Numbered from the stretch's first letter, positions 9,360 through 18,042 are shown. The stretch is DNA of 48,957 nt from Mycolicibacterium canariasense (GCF_002101555.1 NZ_LQOL01000070.1:1-48957), one strand, 5' to 3'. Notes: generated from the sequence alone by a model not told the origin. Numbers and translations are program-made.

Positions 9360-12300
9360 TGGCGGCCTGCTGGTGCGTACATGCGGGTCTGCTCAGCCAC
9401 CATCGCGGCCTGTGTGTTGGCGCTCGTATCCTTTGGTGGCTGCAGGGTGATGTTGTTGACCTGAGAGTTGTCTACGTTTCCGCCCTGCTGTTGGCCACCG
9501 GTGGCCTGTTCCATCGGGCCGGGAGGCTTCTTACCGCCCGCCAGGTTCGGCAATGCTGGGGCGGCGCCTGCGAGTCCACCAGCCAGCTTGCCCAGCCACG
9601 AGTTGCCGATGCTGCCGCGCGGGTTATCGCCGATGGAGAACGTCTCCATCAGCCCGCTGGCCGCGATGCCGGCGTTCTGTGCGGCGTACCCGATCGTCCG
9701 GTTGGCCAACTGGATACCGATCTTCGCCGCGGCACTACTACCGGGGGCCATCATGTCCAGTGCTGAGGTCGCCGCCATGACGCCATCGAGCGGCAGCCCT
9801 CCGAGGATGTTGCCGCTGTTGCCGCCCTGAGACGGATACGCCAACCCGCCACCCATCGTCGGAGACGACGCCGCCGCCGCGCCACCGATACCGGGGCCGC
9901 CGCCGTAGATTCCTAGCCCCTGGGGCATCCCCGGAGCCATCGGGCCGCCGCCTGTGGGCACAGTCCCCGGGCTGGGCGGTGCGAGCGGGCCGGGCCCCCA
10001 TCCGGACGAATACGGTTGCGGTTGGAACCACTCAGGGTGCGCGGCGGACGTCGCCGGCCATGCACCTGGGCCCTGCGCCGCCAACACGCGGTCACCGATC
10101 GCCATCTGCTGCTGCGGGGTGGCCTGCCACGCCTCCGGGGCGTACTGCCCGCCGCCGAACCCGGTCCACGTTGATGGGGCGAACTGCAACCCACCCGAGA
10201 AGCCGTTACCTGTGTTGGCTGACCAGTTACCGGATGCTTCCGCACCGGCGATCGCATTCCACTGATCCGGCGACAAGCCCTGGCTCGGCATTCCCGGCGC
10301 GGACACCACCGTGACCGGCACCGGACCACTCGACGCCGCCCCCCCAGTCAGCGGGGAGATGTTGTCCTGGCCGCCCGGCTTATACCAAGCATGCACATGG
10401 TCTTGGTGGTCCTGCGTCGGATTGCCGGTATGCCCTGCGGTGTAGTCCTGCGGGGTGAGACCATGCCCGTAGCCGTAGGTTTGGTTGTTGAAGATCGCCC
10501 CGTACACGTTGGGGTCAGACAGCACCTGCTGCAACACTTTTTGGCCGGTCGCAAGGTCAGGCACCATGATGTCGACGGCACCGTTCTGATGCTCCCCGTA
10601 TTGGTCGGCCTGATGGTCCCCGACCTGGAAGCCTTGGCTCTGCCAGAACGGCATCATCACCCGATGCGCGAAATCCTTCGCCGATTCACCCGGGAGTGCT
10701 GACGCCGCGATAGACGGATACCCACCGCCGGGCTGCGCGCCATAGCTGTACGTCCCCACATTCTGTGTCGCTGCGATCGCCGCTGGGGTGTACTGGGATC
10801 CGAACGCCCCGTTCGCGGCGGCGATACCGATCAGCCCGGACCCCTCGTTTGGGTTGGCCTTCGCAATCAGACCCAACGCCTGCAGGAACGGCGCCGCCAG
10901 GATGTTCCCCGCAGCCTTCACGAAGTTCTCGACAATCCCACCCAGGCCCTTGGAGATACCGAAGTCAGCGTCGAGCTTGTTGCCAAACGTGTCGAGATCA
11001 GACGACAACTTGTCGTACTGCTTCTGCGCCTGCTTCGCGGCACTCACCCGGGCATCAGTCAGTGCTTGTTCGGCCTGCTGCTGATTCTGTTCGGCCTTCG
11101 TGAGATCGTTACGCGCCTTCTGGATATCGTCAGCCTTCGCAATGTTGGACTGAACCAACTGATTGACCCGCGCTTCTTTCTCCGCTACCTCGTGCCGAGC
11201 ATCATCGAGGCGCGTGGTGGCATTAGCGATCGCAGAAGGCAAGCCCGCCGTGTTGGTGTACTGCAGCGGCAACACCGGAGCCGGCGGCAGGGACGTAGAC
11301 CCTGACGATTGATCAGCACCCGGAACCATGGGGACCACTGGGACGCGATCGCCATCCGGGGTTCCCGATGCGGTGCCACGATGTTGCCGCTGCGCATCGC
11401 CGGCATTCGCAAACCCTGTGCCCAGCGCGTTCTGAGCATCCAAAGCTGCCTTGGCGGCATCCAACTTGGCCTGCGCCGCAGTCCCCGCATCGCCGAATAG
11501 ATTGGTGTTGAAGAATCCCGGCAGTCCTTGGCTTGCGAACTTGCCGATAGACGTGTCCGCCAACCATGTCTGCAACTTCGACATCGTGTTGTCGATATTG
11601 CGGCCCAACAAGTCCCACTGGTCGGTGTGCGCATTGAGCGCCGTGGTGGCGTCCTGCGTCTTCCCCTGCAGGTTCCCCATCGTGGACGCAGCTGTGTCCA
11701 GATTGGCAGCCTGGATCGCGACCTTTGCGTCTTCCCACTTCGTCTTATACAAAGCCAGGCCGACGAGTTGCTGTTGCACCGGATCGCTGAGGCTCCGTAG
11801 ACCTGTGAGGACTTCACCGAACGCTTCCCGGGCAGCAGGGCCGCCCTCAGCAAACTTCTGCGTCAAGATGTCGGCGTTCAACCCCATCGCCTCGAACGCC
11901 TGCTTTGTCGACTTCGACCCATCAGCGACGTTGATCGACAACTCTTTCAACGCATCGGCGGCGACATCGGTGTTGCGGACACCGCCGGCCTGCATCTGCG
12001 CGATCAACCCGAACGCTTCCTGACCGCTCAGCCCCACGGCGTGCAGGGTGGTGCCGTATTCCTCAGCGGTATCCAGCAGATCATTCGATATGTTCAAGCC
12101 CTTTTGCTGCGCAGCAACGATCAAGTCAAACGCCTGCTGATAGTTGTCCACCAGACCGGTCTTGACGAAGTTGCGCGTACCAGCGGCGATTTCCCGCGAA
12201 TCGGCATCGACGAGTTGCTTGACCGTGTCCATCTGCGATGCGAATTGAGCGAGGTCGGCGTCGCTGGCATTCCGGTTAATCAACCCCGACTGCACGCCGA

Positions 12301-13063
12301 ACTGCAGCGACGTCAGGTTGTCTTGGATGGACTGCCCGAAACCACTGGTCCACGCCTTCGATGCGGCGCTACCGAAAGTGCGCATGGTGGCCTCATCAAG
12401 GCCGATCTTGGCCCGGAACTGATCTTGCATGCGCAAGGTGTCCATGCCGGCAGCTATGTTGTCCGCCAGTACCTTTCCGGCCATTGTGCCGATAGCGACT
12501 ACGCCCGCCACCGCGAGGCCAATCGGGCCTGTGCTAGCGCCGAGCCGCATCAGTGCCGAGGAACTGGCGAATCCTGCCGCGAACTCGTTGGCCATATCGC
12601 CACCGGTCTGCCCAGCACCGGAAACGGCACCGCGTAGACCGCCGAGAATCCCCGCGCCCGCACGCTCACCTGACTGGCCGGCGTTCTCGGCGGCCTGCCC
12701 ATATTCCTTATAGGCCGCGGTGGCCTTCTCGATGGCCTGGATTTCATCCAGCCGCGCGCGCTCAACCTTACGGGCAAGGGATTCCGCGTTCGCGGCGCCC
12801 TTCTCGCGTGCGGCATCCAGCTTGCGTTCCTCGCGGGCAACCTTCTCGCTGGCGTCCTGCATGCTCAAATACGCGCGCCGGGCTTTCGTTTCGAGATCAT
12901 CAAACCCCTTACCCGCGGCTGCGGTGCCCTCGGTCATCTGCTGCCGCATGACGCGCGAAATGTCGCGGGCGCCTTCCTCATACACCCGCTTAGCCCGCGT
13001 CATGGTGGCGGTGGCGGCACGCTCATCAAGTTCCGGCTCAACGAGAAGAATCAGCGGGTCCAT
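9356..13063 (-). CDS. Tape measure protein with cell-wall hydrolase domains
   Basis: 1235 residues; it sets tail length and is ejected at infection. The first 130 residues are coiled-coil (YLSMQDASEKVAREERKL). Then come hydrophobic stretches near 180-215, a long helical TP901-type body, and two cell-wall-type domains. The first, about 790-895, has a GDHQADQYGEHQNGAVDI and DHVHAWY pattern like the ARB_07466 peptidase group. The second, about 930-1000, is Rpf/lysozyme-like, with an EASGNWSANTGNGFSGGLQF segment whose glutamate aligns with the catalytic Glu of resuscitation-promoting factors. About 1097-1165 is a hydrophobic motif (LANRTIGYA, GDNPRGS). Parts of both termini recur in other genes of this phage. 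Such domains in mycobacteriophage tape measures are thought to help pass the cell wall. Confidence 0.95.
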   Translation of the reverse strand: MDPLILLVEPELDERAATATMTRAKRVYEEGARDISRVMRQQMTEGTAAAGKGFDDLETKARRAYLSMQDASEKVAREERKLDAAREKGAANAESLARKVERARLDEIQAIEKATAAYKEYGQAAENAGQSGERAGAGILGGLRGAVSGAGQTGGDMANEFAAGFASSSALMRLGASTGPIGLAVAGVVAIGTMAGKVLADNIAAGMDTLRMQDQFRAKIGLDEATMRTFGSAASKAWTSGFGQSIQDNLTSLQFGVQSGLINRNASDADLAQFASQMDTVKQLVDADSREIAAGTRNFVKTGLVDNYQQAFDLIVAAQQKGLNISNDLLDTAEEYGTTLHAVGLSGQEAFGLIAQMQAGGVRNTDVAADALKELSINVADGSKSTKQAFEAMGLNADILTQKFAEGGPAAREAFGEVLTGLRSLSDPVQQQLVGLALYKTKWEDAKVAIQAANLDTAASTMGNLQGKTQDATTALNAHTDQWDLLGRNIDNTMSKLQTWLADTSIGKFASQGLPGFFNTNLFGDAGTAAQAKLDAAKAALDAQNALGTGFANAGDAQRQHRGTASGTPDGDRVPVVPMVPGADQSSGSTSLPPAPVLPLQYTNTAGLPSAIANATTRLDDARHEVAEKEARVNQLVQSNIAKADDIQKARNDLTKAEQNQQQAEQALTDARVSAAKQAQKQYDKLSSDLDTFGNKLDADFGISKGLGGIVENFVKAAGNILAAPFLQALGLIAKANPNEGSGLIGIAAANGAFGSQYTPAAIAATQNVGTYSYGAQPGGGYPSIAASALPGESAKDFAHRVMMPFWQSQGFQVGDHQADQYGEHQNGAVDIMVPDLATGQKVLQQVLSDPNVYGAIFNNQTYGYGHGLTPQDYTAGHTGNPTQDHQDHVHAWYKPGGQDNISPLTGGAASSGPVPVTVVSAPGMPSQGLSPDQWNAIAGAEASGNWSANTGNGFSGGLQFAPSTWTGFGGGQYAPEAWQATPQQQMAIGDRVLAAQGPGAWPATSAAHPEWFQPQPYSSGWGPGPLAPPSPGTVPTGGGPMAPGMPQGLGIYGGGPGIGGAAAASSPTMGGGLAYPSQGGNSGNILGGLPLDGVMAATSALDMMAPGSSAAAKIGIQLANRTIGYAAQNAGIAASGLMETFSIGDNPRGSIGNSWLGKLAGGLAGAAPALPNLAGGKKPPGPMEQATGGQQQGGNVDNSQVNNITLQPPKDTSANTQAAMVAEQTRMYAPAGRQ

Positions 13064-13079
13064 GCGTGCTCACCACCTC

Positions 13080-13523
13080 TCACATCCATCCGGCTTCGGC
13101 CAGGTCGGGTTCTGTTTGTGCCGAAATATCGGCTTCCGCTTGTTCCTGTTCGGCGCGCAGCTCCGCTATAACGGGGTCGACGATGTAGTACTCGCTCGGG
13201 TCGAACCGCACATCGCACTCATCCGTGCTGTGTGCGGCGTGGTACGACGCGCGCATATCGACCTGCTCGTTGTAAGACAGGGCGGCAATCCTGGTCTTGA
13301 TGTCCCACTGCCCGCCGCGCTCAATGACGCGTTTGCACTCGGACTCTTCGGGCATGTGCTCCAGCAGGTTCAGCAGCCGTCGGGACGACAGATACGGGCC
13401 GCCGGTGAGTGGGTTGATTGCCAGGGTGTGCCAGAGCCCGATGTCGAGGTTTTTGTGTTCCAGCAGGTCGTTTTCGATGATGTCGGGCCAGCGCACCCAA
13501 ACCCACAGTGCCTCAGTTACGAA
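13080..13523 (-). CDS. Tail assembly chaperone, frameshifted C-terminal part
   Basis: This frame is open from the end of the G-type gene and is read after a +1 shift at CCC-T, giving a fusion of about 307 residues. The first residues after the shift are FVTEALWVWVRWPDIIEND, continuous with the downstream ORF. The only start candidate inside, a GTG at 13496, has no good ribosome site, so independent translation is unlikely. In siphophages the longer G-T product coats the tape measure during tail assembly. The gene lies directly before the tape measure, as expected. The shift is inferred from frames, not shown by experiment. Confidence 0.85.
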   Translation of the reverse strand, partial: FVTEALWVWVRWPDIIENDLLEHKNLDIGLWHTLAINPLTGGPYLSSRRLLNLLEHMPEESECKRVIERGGQWDIKTRIAALSYNEQVDMRASYHAAHSTDECDVRFDPSEYYIVDPVIAELRAEQEQAEADISAQTEPDLAEAGWM

Positions 13524-14004
13524 AGGGGTCGCGCTTGACGCGCTCCTCCATCTGGAGGCTCATCACCCGCCAGTGCACCTGCACCTGACCCGCGACACCA
13601 CCAGCCTTGAGGAACTGCTCGTAGACGTCCGGAAGCGTGCCGTCCTTCAGGTACGCGGTGCGGGCGGCGACGCCGGCATCATCGCTGTCATCCATCAAAG
13701 CGACGCACAGTAATTCGTCTTCGTCGATCAATTGGTCGTTGTACTGCAGCGGCCAGATGGTCTGCTCACGCTTCTTACCGGTGACCGGATCGGCGATCTC
13801 CTCTTTTTGGAGATCCTTATTCATGAAGCGCAGGTGTTCGTTGTATCGGCGCTTCATGTCTCGGGGCATGTAGCTCGGGTTGGGGAGGCGCCACGTCTTC
13901 CCGCCGCCGAGGTCGAAGTCGACTCCGGCGAATACGCCGAGGAATTCGGCGGCCTGCGCGGCGGCCTTCTCGGGGCTGAGGGCGCGGTCTTCAGTTTCAG
14001 ACAT
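13513..14004 (-). CDS. Tail assembly chaperone (G-type)
   Basis: 163 residues from the ATG at 14004 (MSETEDRALS); upstream codons belong to the leader that contains a hairpin. The protein is mainly helical, with FLGVFAGVDFDLGGGKTWRLPNPSYMP early on and EERVKRDPFRN at the end. It sits between the major tail and tape measure genes, which is diagnostic of tail assembly chaperones. The last codons include the slippery CCC-TTT-C, where part of the ribosomes are expected to shift into the T frame. Confidence 0.88.
   Translation of the reverse strand: MSETEDRALSPEKAAAQAAEFLGVFAGVDFDLGGGKTWRLPNPSYMPRDMKRRYNEHLRFMNKDLQKEEIADPVTGKKREQTIWPLQYNDQLIDEDELLCVALMDDSDDAGVAARTAYLKDGTLPDVYEQFLKAGGVAGQVQVHWRVMSLQMEERVKRDPFRN
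13521..13527 (-). promoter_or_regulatory. Programmed +1 frameshift site (CCCTTTC)
   Basis: The zero frame reads GAC-CCC-TTT-CGT-AAC-TGA. The T frame is in register +1 (equivalent to -2), so a proline tRNA moving from CCC to CCT, followed by TTC, joins the two frames three codons before the stop. A -1 shift leads to a different frame and cannot produce the fusion. Overlapping proline codons are known +1 shift sites, for example in Listeria phage PSA. Confidence 0.7.
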
Positions 14005-14051
14005 GTTGGGCTGTTCCTTCCGGGCTGGTTTCGGGCTGCGGAGTTGGTGCC

Positions 14052-14090
14052 CTGCCGGGGTGGGCGACAGCCCGACGCCCACCCCGGCAG
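14052..14090 (-). terminator. Long hairpin after the major tail gene
   Basis: A perfect 15-base inverted repeat (CTGCCGGGGTGGGCG and its complement) with a 9-base loop, just after the major tail stop. In the late (minus) direction it has no U-tract after the stem, so it is more likely an attenuator or mRNA 3'-end protector than a full terminator. In the plus direction it is followed by a run of six T, so it could stop antisense transcription. Confidence 0.75.
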
Positions 14091-14098
14091 GAGATTTT

Positions 14099-15208
14099 TT
14101 AGGTGACGGTCACCGCGTTCGAGTTCGGGGTCGTACCCACAGCACCGTTGGTGCCCTTCACGTTCGCCCGGAACTTCTTCGAGCCCGTCGCGATACCAGT
14201 CAGGGTCAACGTCACCGTCCCACTGGACACGGACACGGTGGCCGGCTCAATCAACGAACCCCACGTGCTGCCATCATCGGTGGAGAACTGAACACCAGCC
14301 GGCGCCTCGTCGTAGGACCACGGATCACCCGGGCCGGTCGGCTCCGGGAACGACAACGTCACACCACCCGAACCCGTCGCCGTCGCAGTAGGGGCGGTCG
14401 CCGACAACTCGGGCACACCACCGAACGCCGTCCACCCCGCGCCACCCCACCACGTGTACGTGATGACCGGCTGCAACTCACCATCCTGGTAGGCCATGAA
14501 CCGGCCATCATCCACCGGTAGGTAGGTGAGCTTCGCGCCTTCGGAATCCTTCTTGTCCTGCTTCGACGAACCGATGTCGTCCAGGCGGGCCAACGCCACA
14601 CCCGTCACCGACCACACCGGCAGACCATTCCAGAACCGCTCCCGCAGGAACAGGAACTGCCGTCCCGGGTTCACACCATTGAGCAGCCGCCCATAACCCG
14701 CCGACGTCCAGCCCGGATCCTCCACAAGGCTGTTGCCGTTCTGGTCATACAGGGGAAGGTTGTTCCGCAGCCGCTGATACACCGGATCCGCGGTATCAAC
14801 CATGGTGAAGCTGAACGGCTCCGTCTCCTCCGTCAACTCAGTGTCGTAGGGGCTGTTGGACTGTTCGATCATGAACCGGTCCTGGGTGATCTTCGGCTCC
14901 TGCGACGGGCCGTCACCCTCCTTGAACGCACCCGTCCCGAAGAACCCTTCATTGGCGGTGGTGACGGTCTGATAGATGCCACCGACCTTGCGGCGGGCCA
15001 CCAAATCCAGGCGGAGAGTGTTGTCCTGCGCGAACGGAGACCAACGCACCGACCCATCCGCGTTGTGCGGGGAAATGTCGGTGGCGGCGCCGCGGGCGTC
15101 ACGCACCTGCGCGGCCTTGGCCTTACCGCGGCGCAGGAACTCGGGTGCACGGTCATTGAGGCCGGCGCCCTGCCAAGAGCCGCCGGTCAGCGGTCGCAAA
15201 TCAGGCAT
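14099..15208 (-). CDS. Major tail protein with C-terminal Ig-like domain
   Basis: 369 residues. The first 260 or so form the tube protein (for example KITQDRFMIEQSNSPYDTEL and QFLFLRERFWNGLPVWSVTG), and the last 100 or so are an Ig/Big-like domain (PTATATGSGGVTLSF through SKKFRANVKGTNG), a surface decoration frequent in tail tube proteins. The ATG is preceded by AAAGGA. Place between the tail terminator and the chaperones, with a strong hairpin behind it, fits a highly expressed tube subunit. Confidence 0.92.
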   Translation of the reverse strand: MPDLRPLTGGSWQGAGLNDRAPEFLRRGKAKAAQVRDARGAATDISPHNADGSVRWSPFAQDNTLRLDLVARRKVGGIYQTVTTANEGFFGTGAFKEGDGPSQEPKITQDRFMIEQSNSPYDTELTEETEPFSFTMVDTADPVYQRLRNNLPLYDQNGNSLVEDPGWTSAGYGRLLNGVNPGRQFLFLRERFWNGLPVWSVTGVALARLDDIGSSKQDKKDSEGAKLTYLPVDDGRFMAYQDGELQPVITYTWWGGAGWTAFGGVPELSATAPTATATGSGGVTLSFPEPTGPGDPWSYDEAPAGVQFSTDDGSTWGSLIEPATVSVSSGTVTLTLTGIATGSKKFRANVKGTNGAVGTTPNSNAVTVT

Positions 15209-15301
15209 AGCTGAACGTCCTTTCAGTGAAGGGGGTAGAACGCCGAAAGGGCATCCGGCGGTGAACGTGGGCTGTGGGGTGCGGCAGGATGCCGCGCCGC
15301 G
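15209..15301. other. Leader of the major tail gene
   Basis: 93 bases without a gene in an otherwise tightly packed operon. It contains a short perfect hairpin (15281-15295, stem GCGGCA) and the ribosome site of the major tail gene. No clear -10/-35 pair is visible. It could carry a processing or translation-control element. Confidence 0.4.
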
Positions 15302-15760
15302 CTACTGGGCGCGGACGAGTGAAAGACCGAGACGGACCTCGGTGATGAAGCGCTCAACGACCGTGTCGGCGCCGTACGGCTCGTGGCGGGCAGCCTCAGT
15401 GATTTCTGCCCAATCGCAGTGCACGACACCCCCATCCGGGAGGGTGATGCCGTATCCGGGGTAGTCGACGAGCACCAAAAGCCTGTCATCGGTGGCTTCT
15501 GCTGCTGCGGCGGCCAGGGGGTAGGTGGCACCGAAGGTGTGGACCCGCATCAACGGTTCATCCGAGTACACGGTCCGCGGGCCGGAGATGCGCCGCACCG
15601 CCCGATACGGCAGCGGCATAGGTACTTGGGCGGACGGGTTCCACAACGCCGACCCCACACCCCTCCCAGCGGGTGATGTGGTGACGATCGGCAGCAGCCA
15701 GGCACGCAGGAGTTCCTCGGCGGGAGTGAACGTCTCGTCGAGTGAGAGCGGTGCGGTCAC
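15302..15760 (-). CDS. Tail terminator-like protein
   Basis: 152 residues. Location directly before the major tail gene and after the gp10-like gene is that of the tail terminator (gpU-like) ring protein that ends tail growth and joins tail to head. The N-terminal FTPAEELLRAWLLPIV and the later DRLLVLVDYPGYG segments fit the mixed alpha/beta pattern of this group. The start overlaps the previous stop by four bases. Family assignment is positional. Confidence 0.7.
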   Translation of the reverse strand: MTAPLSLDETFTPAEELLRAWLLPIVTTSPAGRGVGSALWNPSAQVPMPLPYRAVRRISGPRTVYSDEPLMRVHTFGATYPLAAAAAEATDDRLLVLVDYPGYGITLPDGGVVHCDWAEITEAARHEPYGADTVVERFITEVRLGLSLVRAQ

Positions 15761-16050
15761 TGGTCCCGGAAATGTTCGACTGTACGGGCCGCCACAGCGA
15801 ACTCCGGTGTGTCCACGGTGCCGTACTCAATCCACACCGACTTGTAGTCGGTGAACGCCACAGCCACACCAGACACCCCGACGTGCTGGACTTGGATGCC
15901 GTCGCGGTAATCACCACCATCTACTGGGGCGACGGGGGCGATGGACCGCGCATATGCGGCCGCTTCGCGGGCCATCACGAGTTTTGCCTCGGTGATGCTT
16001 TCGTCTTCCTCGATGTGCTTTTTCATCGCGAGGATGAAGTCGGCGGCCAC
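15757..16050 (-). CDS. HK97 gp10-like head-tail protein
   Basis: 97 residues with the features of the HK97-gp10 family: an N-terminal helix, the REAAAYARSIAPV segment, GDYRDGIQV, and a C-terminal YGTVDTPEFAVAARTV that contains the usual EYGT signature. Proteins of this family act at the head-tail interface of siphophages. It sits three bases after the gene at 16054-16431. Confidence 0.8.
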   Translation of the reverse strand: MAADFILAMKKHIEEDESITEAKLVMAREAAAYARSIAPVAPVDGGDYRDGIQVQHVGVSGVAVAFTDYKSVWIEYGTVDTPEFAVAARTVEHFRDQ

Positions 16051-16053
16051 CGG

Positions 16054-16431
16054 TCAGTCCTCGGCAGCCTTGCGCCGCCGTGTGGCGGCCTTGTGGGCTT
16101 CGGCTGCGCGATTGACCGCCTGAACTTCAGCGCTTCGCGCATCTTCGACACGGTCAGCGATATCCACATCCGCTGCGCCGCGTTCACGCGCTTCTGCAAG
16201 CTTCTGCTCTTCGATCGCCACCCTGTTCGCGGCATCACTCATCGACAGGTACAGATTCGCCAAGCGTGGGCCGGTCTTCTCCTCGGCGATGCCTGGCTCG
16301 TACGGCTGCAGCGATCCGTTCTCGACTAGGGGGGCGGCCACCTCGTCATCCACCTCAACCGGCTGAACAGGAACCGTCGCATAATGCAACTTCCCCACCA
16401 CACACGGCCGAACCACACTGTAGTAGCCCAT
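16054..16431 (-). CDS. Connector-region protein with tape-measure-like segment
   Basis: 125 residues in the head-tail connector block. The first 50 residues (MGYYSVVRPCVVGKLHYATV) look like a small phage domain of unknown role. Residues 57-115 clearly resemble residues 61-119 of this phage's own tape measure: YLSM.DA, VA.EE.KL, ARE.GAA, VE.AR and E.QA align in the same order with one gap, close to half identical by eye. The rest ends in a basic helix (TRRRKAAED). A coiled-coil that mimics or binds the tape measure is a reasonable idea, but the function is unknown. Confidence 0.8.
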   Translation of the reverse strand: MGYYSVVRPCVVGKLHYATVPVQPVEVDDEVAAPLVENGSLQPYEPGIAEEKTGPRLANLYLSMSDAANRVAIEEQKLAEARERGAADVDIADRVEDARSAEVQAVNRAAEAHKAATRRRKAAED

Positions 16432-16440
16432 GATTGCCTC

Positions 16441-16785
16441 CTAGACCCCCTGAATCTCAGACAGGATGGTCACCTTGAACGGGTCGTTGTAATCCTCGAA
16501 CGACTGCGCGCCGCCGATGATGTGGAACGTACGCCCACCCTCTTTCAACACACCCGTAGACTTCGCCGCCACAGCCGCAGCCTCCGGGGGGGCGGTGGTC
16601 TTCCACACCTGCTTAGCGACATCACCGAACATCTCCGACGCCTCCTGAGCACTGAGCGGCCGATGCCGGCACCCCACCACCGGAACCTCGGTTGGGGATG
16701 TCACCTCAAACCCGCGGGCGTCGAAAACACCCGTCCCCGTGAGAGTCACGAAGGTTACAGTTTGCGACCCGAATCGGCGACTCAT
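16441..16785 (-). CDS. Head-tail connector, stopper-like
   Basis: 114 residues from the ATG at 16785, which overlaps the upstream stop by four bases; an upstream extension is open but looks like antisense noise. The protein begins MSRRFGSQTVTFVTLTG and ends with FKVTILSEIQ, the short beta-barrel pattern typical of head-closure (stopper) proteins of siphophages. Position second after the adaptor supports this. Confidence 0.72.
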   Translation of the reverse strand: MSRRFGSQTVTFVTLTGTGVFDARGFEVTSPTEVPVVGCRHRPLSAQEASEMFGDVAKQVWKTTAPPEAAAVAAKSTGVLKEGGRTFHIIGGAQSFEDYNDPFKVTILSEIQGV

Positions 16786-17333
16786 GGCGCAGGAAGAATC
16801 CGGAACTGAGCGAACTTGCCAGCCAACTCTTGATCCACAGACAACAAAGCACCGAACCACTCGTACTCTGTGTCATCAATCTTCTTGCGCTTCATATCCG
16901 CGTCGTCTCGAATCGACACCTCGGACCGCTCATCAACCAGCCTGATGACGGCTTTACGCCAGTCCGCCGCTTCCGCCTCGGTAAAGCCGTGGGTGACGAC
17001 TGCGACGATCGCGCCGTCGCGGGCCGTCCAACAACCGAACGGCTTAGTCAACGTCCCACGCCGACGAGACCGATCCAGGGTTGTGACATCCACCGCGACA
17101 CCAAGTTCAGTGACCGAGGTAACCGAATTCAAACTAAGGGTGGGAAGAGATAACACCTGGCCGCCGGGCCCATCCAACTCGAACACGTCGTCGACCCGGA
17201 CAGGTGACACATGCCAACCGCAATACCGCCGAGCCGCAACGAGCGCCGCGTCGATGGCGGTCTGCGCCGCAGTGCTACCGCCGAGCCGTGTGACAAGCTC
17301 GGCCGGCAGGTCACCCGGTGCTATCTCAGCCAT
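16782..17333 (-). CDS. Head-tail adaptor (gp6-like)
   Basis: 183 residues. An N-terminal helical part (STAAQTAIDAALVAARRYCGW) followed by VSPVRVDDVFELDGPGG and repeated short strands is the pattern of head-tail connector proteins that bind below the portal. It begins three bases after the previous stop and overlaps the next gene by four bases. Function is inferred from pattern and gene order. Confidence 0.78.
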   Translation of the reverse strand: MAEIAPGDLPAELVTRLGGSTAAQTAIDAALVAARRYCGWHVSPVRVDDVFELDGPGGQVLSLPTLSLNSVTSVTELGVAVDVTTLDRSRRRGTLTKPFGCWTARDGAIVAVVTHGFTEAEAADWRKAVIRLVDERSEVSIRDDADMKRKKIDDTEYEWFGALLSVDQELAGKFAQFRILPAP

Positions 17334-17336
17334 GTC

Positions 17337-17738
17337 TTAGGAATGCGGGGCGCTGTTACCGTTGCCGAGGACCGCTACAGCCGAAATGCCGGCACCCGAC
17401 GTCGCACCAGCAGTAGTCGCGACAAGGCGCACATACCGCAGCGTCGGCAGCACCGACACAAGGAACACCGCATTGTCGTCATCGGCCGTAACCGTAGGCA
17501 AGCTACCGACCACGCGGGCGGCGGCAGCGAAACCGGATCCGCTCTGGGCCGACTCCTCAACCGTGATCGCCACAGTGCCATCGGTGACGGTTTCGGTCTT
17601 CACGATGAACAGGACTTCGCGGTAGTTGTTTCCACCACGGGCGGTATCGATAACTGTTCCGTTCACGGCGGCGTTCGCGGTGCGGACAGCGTAGGGAAGC
17701 GCCTCAATGGCGTCCACCTGCGTGTAGAGAGTGCGCAT
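17337..17738 (-). CDS. Probable head decoration or small head protein
   Basis: 133 residues, beta-rich, alternating hydrophobic and threonine/alanine residues (VTDGTVAITVEES, LPTLRYVRLVATTAGATS). It lies between the capsid-proximal small gene and the connector genes and starts with a TGATG overlap. A capsid decoration protein would have this size, place and composition, but no specific family is recognised. Confidence 0.6.
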   Translation of the reverse strand: MRTLYTQVDAIEALPYAVRTANAAVNGTVIDTARGGNNYREVLFIVKTETVTDGTVAITVEESAQSGSGFAAAARVVGSLPTVTADDDNAVFLVSVLPTLRYVRLVATTAGATSGAGISAVAVLGNGNSAPHS

Positions 17739-18001
17739 CAGTTGTTCTCCTCAGGTTCAGGTTTGGCGACGGGGCCGGGCTTCGGTGCCGCCTTCTTCGC
17801 GGGTGCCTTCTTCGCGGGTACGGCACGCAGCCCGTCAGGACGCGCGACGGCCTGCTCGACAGCGCGGGTAGCCGAACCCTGATCAACCGCGGCGAAATGC
17901 TCCCCATGGGTTTTCAAGATCGGATCGTCGTCTTCGGCCTGAAACCCGTTGGGGTAGACCACGTCCTTGTATGCGAATGCGTTGATGCAGCGGAAGCTCA
18001 T
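17738..18001 (-). CDS. Small head protein with Lys/Pro/Ala-rich tail
   Basis: 87 residues, first gene after the major capsid. The N-terminal 50 residues contain AFAYKDVVYPNGFQAEDDDP, and the rest is a low-complexity tail (AKKAPAKKAAPKP) ending in acidic residues. A ribosome site (AAAGGAG) lies before the ATG at 18001. Similar small proteins follow the capsid gene in other actinobacteriophages; the function is unknown. Confidence 0.7.
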   Translation of the reverse strand: MSFRCINAFAYKDVVYPNGFQAEDDDPILKTHGEHFAAVDQGSATRAVEQAVARPDGLRAVPAKKAPAKKAAPKPGPVAKPEPEENN

Positions 18002-18042
18002 GCATCGACTCCTTTTGTGTGTGGTTGTCTCCCAACAGGGGT

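Noticed and set aside
13080..13527. A -1 frameshift in the tail chaperones
   Set aside because: The downstream frame is +1 relative to the G gene; a -1 shift would not enter it.
12720..13538. A 272-codon plus-strand frame opposite tape measure and chaperone genes
   Set aside because: Serine/arginine-rich shadow without a motif; spans three real minus-strand genes.
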